A DNA stretch of 64,000 nucleotides from Pseudomonas alliivorans (lineage in GTDB: Bacteria; Pseudomonadota; Gammaproteobacteria; Pseudomonadales; Pseudomonadaceae), in assembly GCF_017826695.1 (NCBI RefSeq), contig NZ_JAFFZW010000014.1:38885-102884 (forward strand), given 5' to 3'. Made by a program: the position numbers and the translations under genes. This document shows positions 25,549 to 34,944 of the stretch, in pieces. The number at the start of each line of letters is the position of its first letter. Within the stretch, counting starts at the first letter, position 1. The notes under the pieces are model-generated. The model was not told the origin of the DNA, did not search any database, and saw nothing but the letters and a program-made list of their open reading frames with translations.

Positions 25549-26772
25549 ATGGCTATCGAGATCAAAGCCCCCTCTTTCCCGGAATCCGTTGCCGACGGCA
25601 CCATTTCCAAGTGGCACAAGCAACCGGGCGAAGCGGTAAAACGTGACGAGCTGCTGGTCGACATCGAGACTGACAAGGTTGTCCTCGAAGTTCTGGCTGA
25701 AGCTGACGGCGTGCTGGCATCGATCGTTAAAGGCGAGGGCGACACTGTCCTGTCCAATGAACTGATTGCGACCCTGGACGCCGGTGCAACTGCATCCGCT
25801 GCTCCTGCTCCTGCTGCCGCCGCTGCTCCTGCCGCATCGGCGCCTGCTGCATCTGCCGCTGACGATGAAGATCCGATTGCTGCGCCAGCCGCACGCAAGC
25901 TGGCTGAAGAAAGCGGTATCAACCTGGCCAGCGTCAAAGGCACCGGTAAAGATGGCCGTATCACCAAGGAAGACCTGGTTGCCGCCATTGAAGCGAAGAA
26001 ATCCGCTCCAGCCGCTGCTCCAGCTGCCAAGCCTGCTGCCGTTGCTGCGCCTGTCGTTGCCGCTGGCGACCGCACCGAGAAGCGCGTACCGATGACCCGT
26101 GTGCGTGCAACCGTGGCCAAGCGTCTGGTTGAAGCCCAGTCGAACATGGCCATGCTGACCACGTTCAACGAAGTGGACATGACTGAAGTCATGGCGCTGC
26201 GTTCGAAGTACAAGGACCTGTTCGAGAAGTCCCACAACGGCGTACGTCTGGGCTTCATGTCGTTCTTCGTCAAGGCCGCTACCGAAGCACTGAAGCGCTT
26301 CCCGGCTGTCAACGCGTCGATCGACGGTTCCGACATCGTCTACCATGGCTACGCTGACGTAGGCGTTGCGGTTTCCAGCGACCGTGGTCTGGTTGTACCG
26401 GTTCTGCGTAACGCCGAGCACATGAGCCTGGCTGAAATCGAAGGCGGCATCGCCACCTTCGGCAAGAAGGCGCGTGACGGCAAGCTGTCCATCGACGAGA
26501 TGACTGGCGGCACCTTCACCATCACCAACGGCGGTACCTTCGGTTCGATGATGTCGACACCGATCGTCAACCCGCCGCAGGCAGCCATCCTGGGCATGCA
26601 CAACATTCTGCAGCGTCCCATGGCAGTCAATGGTCAGGTCGTGATCCGCCCGATGATGTATCTGGCGCTGTCGTACGATCACCGTTTGATCGACGGTAAA
26701 GAAGCTGTAACCTTCCTCGTTACCATCAAGAACCTGCTGGAAGATCCAGCGCGTCTTCTGCTGGATATCTGA
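25549..26772 (+). CDS. sucB: Dihydrolipoyllysine succinyltransferase (E2 of 2-oxoglutarate dehydrogenase)
   Basis: This 407-residue E2 has one lipoyl domain (residues 1-75; lipoylated Lys43 in ETDKVVLEV), an Ala/Pro-rich linker, the E1/E3-binding domain (about 105-145; APAARKLAEESGINLASVKG) and the catalytic domain (about 180-407) ending with His378 and Asp382 in SYDHRLIDGKEAV. It transfers succinyl groups to CoA. It follows sucA after 41 bases, with TAAGGAATTACAGATA as its ribosome site. Confidence 0.96.
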   Translation: MAIEIKAPSFPESVADGTISKWHKQPGEAVKRDELLVDIETDKVVLEVLAEADGVLASIVKGEGDTVLSNELIATLDAGATASAAPAPAAAAAPAASAPAASAADDEDPIAAPAARKLAEESGINLASVKGTGKDGRITKEDLVAAIEAKKSAPAAAPAAKPAAVAAPVVAAGDRTEKRVPMTRVRATVAKRLVEAQSNMAMLTTFNEVDMTEVMALRSKYKDLFEKSHNGVRLGFMSFFVKAATEALKRFPAVNASIDGSDIVYHGYADVGVAVSSDRGLVVPVLRNAEHMSLAEIEGGIATFGKKARDGKLSIDEMTGGTFTITNGGTFGSMMSTPIVNPPQAAILGMHNILQRPMAVNGQVVIRPMMYLALSYDHRLIDGKEAVTFLVTIKNLLEDPARLLLDI

Positions 26773-26889
26773 TGAAGCAGCCAAGGGGTGCACGTGTCGG
26801 CCTGAGTGATCGGGTCGGTGTGCAGCCCGAGGCTGATGTGTTGCATCTTATGAATTGGTCGCAAGCCAGCGACGCCGCAAGGCAGAGCG

Positions 26890-26920
26890 GCTTGCAGCTT
26901 GCAGCTTGAAGCTCGCAGCT
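26890..26920. repeat. Tandem 7-bp repeat upstream of lpdG
   Basis: Four units in a row (GCTTGCA, GCTTGCA, GCTTGAA, GCTCGCA) plus GCT fill 26890-26920. They end 16 bases before the lpdG ATG and directly precede its AAAAAGGAA ribosome site. Confidence 0.8.
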
Positions 26921-26936
26921 AAAAAGGAATCTTTTT

Positions 26937-28373
26937 ATGTCCCAGAAATTCGACGTGGTAGTGATTGGCGCAGGCCCTGGCGGCTATGTTGCCGCCATCA
27001 AGGCTGCGCAACTTGGTCTCAAGACTGCCTGCATCGAGAAATATCAGGACAAGGAGGGCAAACTGGCCCTCGGCGGTACCTGCCTGAACGTGGGTTGCAT
27101 TCCGTCCAAGGCACTGCTGGACAGCTCCTGGAAATTCTACGAAGCCAAGAACGGCTTTGCAGTCCACGGTATTTCGACTTCCGAAGTGTCCATGGATGTG
27201 CCGGCCATGATCGGTCGCAAGTCGACTATCGTCAAAGGCCTGACCGGCGGCGTTGCCAGCCTGTTCAAAGCCAACGGCGTCACCACTCTGCAAGGCCACG
27301 GCAAGCTGCTGGCTGGCAAGAAGGTCGAGCTGACCGGTGCTGACGGTACGGTCGAAATCATTGAGGCGGATCACGTGATCCTGGCTTCCGGTTCGCGTCC
27401 GATCGACATTCCACCGGCTCCGGTCGATCAGAAAGTCATCGTCGACTCCACCGGTGCACTGGAATTCCAGCAAGTGCCAAAACGCCTGGGCGTGATCGGC
27501 GCTGGCGTGATCGGCCTGGAACTGGGTTCCGTCTGGGCTCGCCTTGGCGCTCAGGTGACTGTTCTGGAAGCGCTGGAAAAATTCATTCCGGCAGCTGACG
27601 AGGCGGTTTCCAAGGAAGCGCTGAAGACCTTCACCAAGCAGGGTCTGGACATCAAGCTTGGCGCTCGCGTGACCGGCTCGAAAGTCAACGGCGAGGAAGT
27701 TGAAGTCACCTACACCGACGCTTCCGGCGAACAGAAGATCGTTTTCGACCGCTTGATCGTTGCCGTAGGCCGTCGTCCCGTGACGACTGATCTGCTGGCC
27801 GCCGACAGCGGCGTCGACATCGACGAGCGCGGCTTCATTTTCGTTGATGATCACTGCACCACCAGCGTTCCGGGCGTTTATGCGATCGGCGACGTGGTTC
27901 GTGGTCTGATGCTGGCGCACAAAGCGTCGGAAGAGGGCATCATGGTCGTCGAGCGCATCAAGGGCCACAAGGCCCAGATGAACTACGATCTGGTTCCTTC
28001 GGTCATCTACACCCACCCGGAAATCGCATGGGTCGGCAAGACCGAGCAGACCCTGAAGGCTGAAGGCGTTGAAGTCAACGTCGGCTCCTTCCCGTTCGCA
28101 GCCAGTGGCCGCGCCATGGCCGCCAACGATACCGGTGGCTTCGTCAAGATCATCGCCGATGCCAAGACCGACCGCGTTCTGGGTGTCCACGTGATTGGCC
28201 CCAGCGCTGCCGAACTGGTGCAGCAGGGTGCTATCGCAATGGAGTTCGGCAGCAGCGCCGAAGACCTCGGCATGATGGTCTTCTCGCACCCGACTCTGTC
28301 CGAAGCGCTGCACGAAGCGGCCCTGGCAGTGAATGGCGGTGCCATCCACATCCAGAACCGCAAGAAACGCTGA
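26937..28373 (+). CDS. lpdG: Dihydrolipoyl dehydrogenase (E3)
   Basis: The 478-residue flavoenzyme reoxidises dihydrolipoyl groups of the oxo-acid dehydrogenases. The FAD loop VIGAGPGGYVAA, the redox disulfide Cys49/Cys54 in GGTCLNVGCIPSK, the NAD loop GVIGAGVIGLELGS, and the C-terminal HPTLSEALHEA (His451, Glu456) are all present. The position after sucAB identifies it as the E3 mainly serving 2-oxoglutarate dehydrogenase. The 164-base gap after sucB carries a heptad repeat just before its ribosome site AAAAAGGAATC. Confidence 0.96.
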   Translation: MSQKFDVVVIGAGPGGYVAAIKAAQLGLKTACIEKYQDKEGKLALGGTCLNVGCIPSKALLDSSWKFYEAKNGFAVHGISTSEVSMDVPAMIGRKSTIVKGLTGGVASLFKANGVTTLQGHGKLLAGKKVELTGADGTVEIIEADHVILASGSRPIDIPPAPVDQKVIVDSTGALEFQQVPKRLGVIGAGVIGLELGSVWARLGAQVTVLEALEKFIPAADEAVSKEALKTFTKQGLDIKLGARVTGSKVNGEEVEVTYTDASGEQKIVFDRLIVAVGRRPVTTDLLAADSGVDIDERGFIFVDDHCTTSVPGVYAIGDVVRGLMLAHKASEEGIMVVERIKGHKAQMNYDLVPSVIYTHPEIAWVGKTEQTLKAEGVEVNVGSFPFAASGRAMAANDTGGFVKIIADAKTDRVLGVHVIGPSAAELVQQGAIAMEFGSSAEDLGMMVFSHPTLSEALHEAALAVNGGAIHIQNRKKR

Positions 28374-28579
28374 GACAACAAGAAACCACGATGCAGTGCC
28401 CGTCGTGAATCCTGCCAGCAGGAATCACCGCGGAATCTGCATCGGACTCGACCTCTCAGGCGGCTTCAGGATGGCCCGACGGCCGTTCAGGAGTCCACCC
28501 GGAGTAGCGGTCACAGGTGGTGCGGCACGCTGACGTGCAGCACCGAATGCGCAGTACCTAAACGAAGACGGTAATAAGC

Positions 28580-29746
28580 ATGAATCTTCACGAGTATCAG
28601 GGTAAGCAGCTGTTCGCTGAATACGGCCTGCCAGTATCCAAAGGCTACGCAGTAGACACCCCCGAAGCAGCAGCAGAAGCCTGCGACAAGATCGGCGGAA
28701 CCGAGTGGGTCGTCAAAGCCCAGGTTCACGCAGGTGGTCGCGGTAAAGCGGGCGGCGTAAAGCTGGTTCGCAGCAAGGAAGACGCTGCAGCGTTCGCACA
28801 GCAGTGGCTGGGCAAGCGTCTGGTGACTTACCAGACTGACGCCAATGGTCAGCCAGTGACCAAGATCCTGGTCGAGTCGTGCACCGATATCGCCAAAGAG
28901 CTGTACCTGGGCGCTGTTGTTGACCGTTCCAGCCGTCGTATCGTGTTCATGGCTTCCACCGAAGGTGGTGTGGACATCGAGAAGATCGCTCACGACACTC
29001 CTGAAAAGATTCTCAAGGCCACGATTGATCCACTGGTTGGCGCTCAGCCATTCCAGGGTCGCGATCTGGCATTCCAGCTGGGTCTGGAAGGCAAGCAGGT
29101 CACTCAGTTCGCCAAGATCTTCACCGGTCTGGCCAAGCTGTTCCAGGACCACGACCTGGCCCTGCTGGAAGTGAACCCGCTGGTGATCAAGGCTGACGGC
29201 GATCTGCATTGCCTGGACGCCAAGATCAACATCGACGCCAACGCCATGTACCGTCAGCCAAAGCTGAAGGCTTTCCACGATCCATCGCAGGATGACCCGC
29301 GCGAAGCTCACGCTGCCAAGTTCGAACTGAACTACGTGGCGCTGGAAGGCAACATCGGCTGCATGGTCAACGGTGCCGGTCTGGCCATGGGTACCATGGA
29401 CATCGTCAACCTGCATGGCGGCAAGCCTGCAAACTTCCTTGATGTTGGCGGCGGCGCTACCAAGGAACGCGTTACCGAAGCGTTCAAGATCATCCTGTCC
29501 GACACCAACGTCGCTGCAGTACTGGTCAACATCTTCGGCGGCATCGTTCGTTGCGACATGATTGCCGAAGGCATCATCGGTGCAGTGAAAGAAGTCGGCG
29601 TGAAAATCCCGGTTGTTGTTCGTCTTGAAGGCAACAACGCTGAACTGGGCGCTAAAGTACTGGCAGAAAGCGGTTTGAACATCATCGCGGCTACCAGCCT
29701 GACCGACGCTGCTCAACAAGTCGTCAAAGCTGCGGAGGGCAAATAA
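28580..29746 (+). CDS. sucC: Succinyl-CoA synthetase beta subunit (ADP-forming)
   Basis: The 388-residue ATP-grasp subunit makes ATP from succinyl-CoA. Family features are MNLHEYQGKQLFAEYGLPV at the start, VVKAQVHAGGRGKAGGVKL (nucleotide grasp), LALLEVNPLVIK, and GGIVRCDMIAEGI. Its TAA shares its last base with the sucD ATG, so the subunits are co-translated. A 206-base gap with no gene separates it from lpdG. Confidence 0.97.
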   Translation: MNLHEYQGKQLFAEYGLPVSKGYAVDTPEAAAEACDKIGGTEWVVKAQVHAGGRGKAGGVKLVRSKEDAAAFAQQWLGKRLVTYQTDANGQPVTKILVESCTDIAKELYLGAVVDRSSRRIVFMASTEGGVDIEKIAHDTPEKILKATIDPLVGAQPFQGRDLAFQLGLEGKQVTQFAKIFTGLAKLFQDHDLALLEVNPLVIKADGDLHCLDAKINIDANAMYRQPKLKAFHDPSQDDPREAHAAKFELNYVALEGNIGCMVNGAGLAMGTMDIVNLHGGKPANFLDVGGGATKERVTEAFKIILSDTNVAAVLVNIFGGIVRCDMIAEGIIGAVKEVGVKIPVVVRLEGNNAELGAKVLAESGLNIIAATSLTDAAQQVVKAAEGK

Positions 29747-30627
29747 TGAGCGTCCTGATCAATAAAGACACCAAGGTTATCTGCCAGGGCTTCACTGGTT
29801 CGCAGGGTACCTTCCACTCCGAACAAGCCATTGCCTACGGCACCAAAATGGTTGGCGGCGTGACACCAGGCAAGGGTGGCACTACTCACCTGAACCTGCC
29901 GGTGTTCAACACTGTTGCAGAAGCTGTCGCCACCACGGGTGCCGATGCTTCGGTTATCTACGTTCCGGCTCCTTTCTGCAAGGATTCGATCCTGGAAGCT
30001 GCATTCGCCGGCATCAAGCTGATCGTCTGCATCACCGAAGGCATCCCGACCATCGACATGCTGGAAGCGAAGGTCAAGTGCGACGAGCTGGGTGTGGTCC
30101 TGATCGGCCCTAACTGCCCAGGTGTCATCACCCCGGGCGAGTGCAAGATCGGCATCATGCCAGGTCACATTCACTTGCCAGGCAAGGTCGGTATCGTGTC
30201 GCGTTCCGGCACCCTGACCTACGAAGCTGTGAAGCAGACCACTGACGCCGGTTTCGGTCAGTCCACCTGCGTCGGTATCGGTGGTGACCCGATCCCGGGC
30301 TCCAACTTCATCGACATCCTGAAACTGTTCCAGGAAGACCCGAAGACCGAAGCGATCGTCATGATCGGTGAGATCGGCGGTTCGGCTGAAGAAGAAGCGG
30401 CTGCCTACATCAAGGCACACGTGACCAAGCCGGTTGTTTCCTACATCGCGGGTGTGACTGCTCCTCCGGGCAAGCGCATGGGCCATGCGGGCGCAATCAT
30501 CTCCGGCGGTAAAGGTACTGCAGACGAGAAATTCGCTGCGCTGCAGGACGCGGGCGTCAAAACCGTTCGTTCCCTGGCAGACATCGGCAAGGCCCTGGCC
30601 GAGCTGACCGGTTGGCCGGTGAAGTAA
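29746..30627 (+). CDS. sucD: Succinyl-CoA synthetase alpha subunit
   Basis: The 293-residue subunit binds CoA and carries the phosphohistidine intermediate, seen in KRMGHAGAIISGGKGTA (about residue 246). The CoA-binding region is VICQGFTGSQGTFHS and GGVTPGKGGT; GRSG-type loop VSRSGTLTYEA is also present. The start overlaps the sucC stop by one base. A perfect UUCG-loop terminator closes the operon. Confidence 0.97.
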   Translation: MSVLINKDTKVICQGFTGSQGTFHSEQAIAYGTKMVGGVTPGKGGTTHLNLPVFNTVAEAVATTGADASVIYVPAPFCKDSILEAAFAGIKLIVCITEGIPTIDMLEAKVKCDELGVVLIGPNCPGVITPGECKIGIMPGHIHLPGKVGIVSRSGTLTYEAVKQTTDAGFGQSTCVGIGGDPIPGSNFIDILKLFQEDPKTEAIVMIGEIGGSAEEEAAAYIKAHVTKPVVSYIAGVTAPPGKRMGHAGAIISGGKGTADEKFAALQDAGVKTVRSLADIGKALAELTGWPVK

Positions 30628-30654
30628 GCCTCGCTTACGTTCTCGAGCAATCGG

Positions 30655-30683
30655 CAAAGGCCACCTTCGGGTGGCCTTTGTGC
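30655..30683 (+). terminator. Terminator closing the sdh-suc block
   Basis: CAAAGGCCACC (30655-30665), TTCG loop, GGTGGCCTTTG (30670-30680): a perfect 11-bp stem with an extra-stable tetraloop, though with little T tract after it. Confidence 0.82.
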
Positions 30684-30944
30684 GTTCTGGTCGTTGATAA
30701 AGCTTCACAGGGCAGGTCGGTATTCGCTGTCATGCAGGGGCGCGCTGATAAAGGGCGTATATCGGATGGTTGCCCTGTGATAGTGCATTTGTTGCCTGAG
30801 TTCGCTACCCTGTGCCCCGTTTTTGCGTCGCCCTCACAAGGGGCACGTCGCAAGGTACTGCCACGTCTTACGCTGACGGGCTGCGTTCACCTCATTCATG
30901 GGTGACGTCATTTCCCTTATCTCGATTTTGTGTGGTCCTTCGCA
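30684..30944 (+). other. Leader region of brnQ with inverted repeat
   Basis: These 261 bases hold no convincing gene. GTGCCCC (30812-30818) can pair with GGGGCAC (30840-30846) over a loop containing TTTTT, giving a possible leader hairpin about 100 bases before the brnQ start. Its role, such as attenuation, is unproven. Confidence 0.35.
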
Positions 30945-32258
30945 ATGAAAGTGTTGAAAGGCCAGGACATCCTGGCACTTGGTTTTATGACGTTCGCCCT
31001 GTTCGTCGGGGCAGGCAATATCATCTTCCCGCCTATCGTGGGTCTGCAGGCCGGTCCTCATGTATGGATCGCCGCGCTGGGCTTTCTGGTGACAGCCGTA
31101 GGTCTGCCGGTAGTGACGGTGATTGCCCTGGCCAGGGTCGGCGGCGCGATGGATACGCTGAGCAGCCCGATCGGCAAGGTTGCGGGCGGTATTCTGGCAG
31201 CGGTGTGCTACCTCGCCGTCGGCCCCTTGTTCGCCACACCTCGCACGGCCACGGTTTCTTTCGAGGTCGGGCTTGCACCTCTGACCGGTGACAGCCCAAT
31301 GGCGCTGGCCCTGTATAGCCTGGTCTATTTCCTGGTGGTGTTCTGGGTGTCGTTGTATCCGGGTCGCCTGCTGGACACGGTAGGGCGCTTTCTCGCGCCA
31401 TTGAAGATCCTCGCGCTCGCGATTCTGGGTATCGCCGCCTTTGCGCTGCCAGCAGGTGACATCGGCACCGCAGAGCCTGCTTATACGGCGGCGCCGTTCT
31501 CGCAGGGCTTCATCAATGGCTACCTGACCATGGACACGCTGGGGGCTCTGGTCTTCGGTATCGTCATCGTCAACGCCATTCGCTCGCGGGGTGTCGAATC
31601 GCCACGGCTGATCACGCGTTATGCGATCATCGCCGGACTGATTGCCGGTGTAGGGCTGGCGCTGGTGTACATCAGCCTGTTCCGGCTGGGCTCCGGCAGC
31701 CATGCAGTGGCTGCGGGCGCCACCAATGGCGCAGTGGTGTTGCATGCCTATGTGCAACATACGTTCGGTTCGCTGGGCAGCAGCTTTCTGGCAGTGCTGA
31801 TTTCCCTGGCGTGTCTGGTGACGGCGGTAGGTCTGACCTGCGCCTGTGCCGAGTATTTCGCCAAGGTCTTGCCGCTGTCCTACAGGACGCTGGTGGTGAT
31901 GCTGGCTGTCTTCTCGCTGCTGGTGTCGAATCTGGGCCTGACCAAACTGATCATGTTCTCTATTCCGGTGCTGACCGCTATTTATCCGCCCTGCATCGTT
32001 CTGGTCGCGTTGAGCTTCTGCAAGGACTTCTGGCAGCGTCAGGGACGGGTAGTGGCTCCGGTCATGCTGGTGTCGCTGATCTTCGGGCTGATCGATGCGA
32101 TAAAAGGTGCCGGGTTTACCGAATACCTGCCGAACGTCCTGGCTAACTTGCCGTTGAGTGAGCAGGGCCTGGCATGGTTGATTCCATCGGTTATAACGCT
32201 GGCGGGTGCCATTATTATCGACAGAATAAAAGGCAAGCGCAGCGAAGCATTGGCATGA
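30945..32258 (+). CDS. brnQ: Branched-chain amino acid/cation symporter (BraB/BrnQ type)
   Basis: This 437-residue inner-membrane carrier with about 12 helices belongs to the LIVCS family and takes up leucine, isoleucine and valine with Na+ or H+. The start is the ATG of MKVLKGQDILALGFMTFALF, the usual N-terminus; VGAGNIIFPPIVGLQ and VGPLFATPRTATVSFEVG are characteristic. The gene order sucD, brnQ, htpG matches P. aeruginosa braB (PA1590). The terminator at 32283-32313 follows. Confidence 0.9.
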   Translation: MKVLKGQDILALGFMTFALFVGAGNIIFPPIVGLQAGPHVWIAALGFLVTAVGLPVVTVIALARVGGAMDTLSSPIGKVAGGILAAVCYLAVGPLFATPRTATVSFEVGLAPLTGDSPMALALYSLVYFLVVFWVSLYPGRLLDTVGRFLAPLKILALAILGIAAFALPAGDIGTAEPAYTAAPFSQGFINGYLTMDTLGALVFGIVIVNAIRSRGVESPRLITRYAIIAGLIAGVGLALVYISLFRLGSGSHAVAAGATNGAVVLHAYVQHTFGSLGSSFLAVLISLACLVTAVGLTCACAEYFAKVLPLSYRTLVVMLAVFSLLVSNLGLTKLIMFSIPVLTAIYPPCIVLVALSFCKDFWQRQGRVVAPVMLVSLIFGLIDAIKGAGFTEYLPNVLANLPLSEQGLAWLIPSVITLAGAIIIDRIKGKRSEALA

Positions 32259-32282
32259 GGCCGGTCATATAACTAAACGCGC

Positions 32283-32313
32283 AATAATAAAGCCCGCCTA
32301 AGCGGGCTTTATT
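32283..32313. terminator. Bidirectional terminator after brnQ
   Basis: AATAATAAAGCCCGC and GCGGGCTTTATTAT form a long stem around CTAA, with A/T tails on both sides. It serves brnQ and the converging lipoprotein gene. Confidence 0.9.
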
Positions 32314-32339
32314 ATGTGTAGTTCTGCAAGCCGATATCT

Positions 32340-32612
32340 TTACTTGGTTGCAGGTGCAGCTTCAGTCGCCGGGGCCGGAGCCTGGTTGGCGTTCTCGGTC
32401 GCGCGCTGTTGAGCGGCTTCAGCGTTTTTCTGAGCGGCTTCCTGGCTTTCCTTGGCAGCGTCGTTCACTTTTTCCTGAGCCTTCTCCATCGACTCCTGGG
32501 ACTGTTGGGCAGCTTTATTGGCATCTTGCTGAGTGTTCTCGGATTTTTTGTCGCAGGCGGCAAGACCCAGAGTGGCAGAAAGCATCAAGGCATAGGCTAA
32601 AGATTTACGCAT
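32340..32612 (-). CDS. Small Ala/Gln-rich helical lipoprotein
   Basis: This 90-residue protein has a lipoprotein signal (YALMLSATLGLAAC) and a mature part that is almost entirely an Ala/Gln/Glu/Lys heptad-like helix (residues about 25-75), ending in a short Ala/Pro tail. The ATG at 32612 is chosen because AAGGAG lies nine bases upstream and the signal peptide begins there. The shape resembles small outer-membrane helical lipoproteins, but no specific family is recognised. It is convergent with brnQ and divergent from htpG. Confidence 0.75.
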   Translation of the reverse strand: MRKSLAYALMLSATLGLAACDKKSENTQQDANKAAQQSQESMEKAQEKVNDAAKESQEAAQKNAEAAQQRATENANQAPAPATEAAPATK

Positions 32613-32842
32613 GGGGTATTTCTCCTTATTGAGTATCCACGTGCCTAAGAGCATGCCCGTGTAAATTAAGTTCCAGGCGACTCGGTAGATTATTTAATCC
32701 CACTGTTTTATTCACGTTGCCTCGATCTGAAACAGCTCGCAGACAGCAGTCGATGCTATTACTCATCTGCGTGCCGATCCGGGGCGACGAAGAAGTTCAT
32801 GGCCCGGCCGGCAACCGGAATGCACCGATTGATTACTTCGCT

Positions 32843-32870
32843 CTTGAAATCCCTCGTCCAGCCCCCACTT
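32843..32870 (+). promoter_or_regulatory. Sigma-32 heat-shock promoter of htpG
   Basis: CTTGAAA (32843-32849), a 13-base spacer, then CCCCACTT (32863-32870) match the sigma-32 consensus CTTGAAA and CCCCAT-T closely. The -10 end lies 75 bases upstream of the htpG start. The rest of 32613-32945 shows no gene. Confidence 0.75.
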
Positions 32871-32945
32871 TGATGACTACCCGCTGCCACACAGGTTCAC
32901 GCCTCACGTGGCGGCTTATGCCATCCAGATCGGAGTTTGATGACC

Positions 32946-34853
32946 ATGAGTGTGGAAACTCAAAAGGAAACCCTGGGCTTCCAGACCGAGGTAAAGCAAC
33001 TGCTTCACCTCATGATCCATTCGCTGTATTCCAACAAGGAAATCTTCCTTCGCGAATTGATCTCGAACGCGTCTGACGCGGTCGACAAATTGCGTTTCGA
33101 GGCGCTGTCCAAGCCTGAGTTGCTGGAAGGCGGCGCTGAGCTGAAGATTCGCGTGAGCTTCGACAAGGACGCGAAGACCGTGACGCTTGAAGACAACGGC
33201 ATTGGTATGAGCCGTGACGATGTGATCACCCATCTGGGGACCATCGCCAAATCCGGTACAGCTGATTTCATGAAAAACCTTTCGGGCGACCAGAAGAAGG
33301 ACTCGCACCTGATCGGTCAGTTCGGCGTCGGTTTCTACTCGGCATTCATTGTCGCCAGTCAGGTTGAGGTGTTCAGTCGCCGCGCGGGCCTGCCTGCCAG
33401 CGAAGGTGTGCACTGGTCGTCCAAGGGTGAGGGCGAGTTCGAAGTCGCGACCCTGGACAAGGCCGAGCGCGGAACACGCATCGTCCTGCACCTTAAGGAC
33501 GGCGAAGACGAGTTTGCTGATGGCTACCGTCTGCGCAACATCATCAAGAAGTATTCCGACCACATCGCTCTGCCTATCGAGCTGCCGAAAGAGCAGGCTC
33601 CGGCGGCAGAAGGTGAAGAGGCGCCGGCGCTCGAGTGGGAAACCGTCAACCGCGCCAGCGCGCTGTGGACCCGTTCCCGTTCCGACGTGAAGGACGAGGA
33701 ATATCAGGAGTTCTACAAGCACGTCGCTCATGACTATGAGAACCCGCTGAGCTGGAGCCACAACAAGGTCGAAGGCAAGCTGGAGTACACCTCGTTGCTG
33801 TATGTGCCGGCCCGTGCTCCGTTCGACCTGTATCAGCGCGAAGCGCCGCGTGGCCTGAAGCTGTATGTGCAGCGCGTGTTTGTCATGGATCAGGCCGAGT
33901 CGTTCCTGCCGTTGTACATGCGCTTCATCAAGGGCGTGGTCGATTCCAATGACCTGTCGTTGAACGTGTCCCGCGAGATCCTGCAAAAAGACCCGATCAT
34001 CGACTCCATGAAGTCGGCGCTGACCAAGCGCGTCCTCGACATGCTGGAAAAGCTGGCGAAGAACGAGCCTGAGCAGTACAAGGGCTTCTGGAAGAATTTC
34101 GGTCAGGTCCTCAAGGAAGGCCCGGCAGAAGACTTCGCCAACAAGGAGAAGATCGCCGGCCTGCTGCGCTTCGCCTCCACCTCCGACGAGAGTGGCGAGC
34201 AGAGCGTTTCTCTGGCCGAGTACCTGGCTCGCGCCAAGGAAGGTCAGGACAAGATCTACTACCTGACCGGCGAGTCCTACGCTCAGGTCAAGAACAGCCC
34301 GCACCTGGAAGTCTTCCGCAAGAAAGGCATTGAAGTGTTGCTGCTGACCGACCGTATCGACGAGTGGCTGATGAGCTACCTGAGCGATTTCGATGGCAAG
34401 GGTTTCGTCGATGTGGCACGTGGTGATCTGGATCTGGGCAAACTTGACTCCGAAGAGGACAAGAAGGCTCAGGAGGAAATCGCCAAGGACAAGGAAGGCT
34501 TGATCGAACGTATCAAGACGGCCTTGGGCGAGTCTGTCAGTGAAGTGCGTGTGTCGCATCGTCTGACCGATTCACCTGCAATTCTGGCCATCGGCGAGCA
34601 GGACATGGGCTTGCAGATGCGTCAGATTCTGGAAGCCAGTGGTCAGAAGGTTCCGGATTCCAAGCCGATCTTCGAGTTCAACCCGGCGCACCCTCTGATC
34701 GGCAAACTGGACGCCGAGCAGAGCGAAGAGCGCTTTGGCGACCTGTCGCACATCCTGTTCGATCAGGCTGCACTGGCTGCCGGTGACAGCCTCAAAGATC
34801 CGGCCGCTTACGTGCGCCGTCTGAACAAGCTGTTGGTAGAACTGTCGGTTTGA
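32946..34853 (+). CDS. htpG: Molecular chaperone HtpG (Hsp90)
   Basis: The 635-residue bacterial Hsp90 is a cytoplasmic ATP-driven chaperone dimer. The N-terminal GHKL ATPase shows LRELISNASDAVDKLR, LEDNGIGMSRDDV and IGQFGVGFYSAF; the middle domain has RGLKLYVQRVFVMDQ and SREILQKDP; the C-terminal dimer domain follows DSPAILAIGEQDMG. The start is the ATG of MSVETQKETLGF; an ATG two codons upstream (32940) is a close alternative with GGAG four bases before it. A sigma-32 promoter upstream fits heat-shock control. Confidence 0.96.
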   Translation: MSVETQKETLGFQTEVKQLLHLMIHSLYSNKEIFLRELISNASDAVDKLRFEALSKPELLEGGAELKIRVSFDKDAKTVTLEDNGIGMSRDDVITHLGTIAKSGTADFMKNLSGDQKKDSHLIGQFGVGFYSAFIVASQVEVFSRRAGLPASEGVHWSSKGEGEFEVATLDKAERGTRIVLHLKDGEDEFADGYRLRNIIKKYSDHIALPIELPKEQAPAAEGEEAPALEWETVNRASALWTRSRSDVKDEEYQEFYKHVAHDYENPLSWSHNKVEGKLEYTSLLYVPARAPFDLYQREAPRGLKLYVQRVFVMDQAESFLPLYMRFIKGVVDSNDLSLNVSREILQKDPIIDSMKSALTKRVLDMLEKLAKNEPEQYKGFWKNFGQVLKEGPAEDFANKEKIAGLLRFASTSDESGEQSVSLAEYLARAKEGQDKIYYLTGESYAQVKNSPHLEVFRKKGIEVLLLTDRIDEWLMSYLSDFDGKGFVDVARGDLDLGKLDSEEDKKAQEEIAKDKEGLIERIKTALGESVSEVRVSHRLTDSPAILAIGEQDMGLQMRQILEASGQKVPDSKPIFEFNPAHPLIGKLDAEQSEERFGDLSHILFDQAALAAGDSLKDPAAYVRRLNKLLVELSV

Positions 34854-34867
34854 TGACCGAATGACAG

Positions 34868-34891
34868 AAAACCCGCTTCGGCGGGTTTTTT
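34868..34891 (+). terminator. Terminator of htpG
   Basis: AAACCCGC-TTCG-GCGGGTTT, followed by more T: a perfect 8-bp stem with a UUCG loop, starting 15 bases after the htpG stop. Confidence 0.92.
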
Positions 34892-34944
34892 GTTTGTGCT
34901 TTCGCACTGTATTTTTTCGAAACTCAAATGATCAGGAGTCAGCG

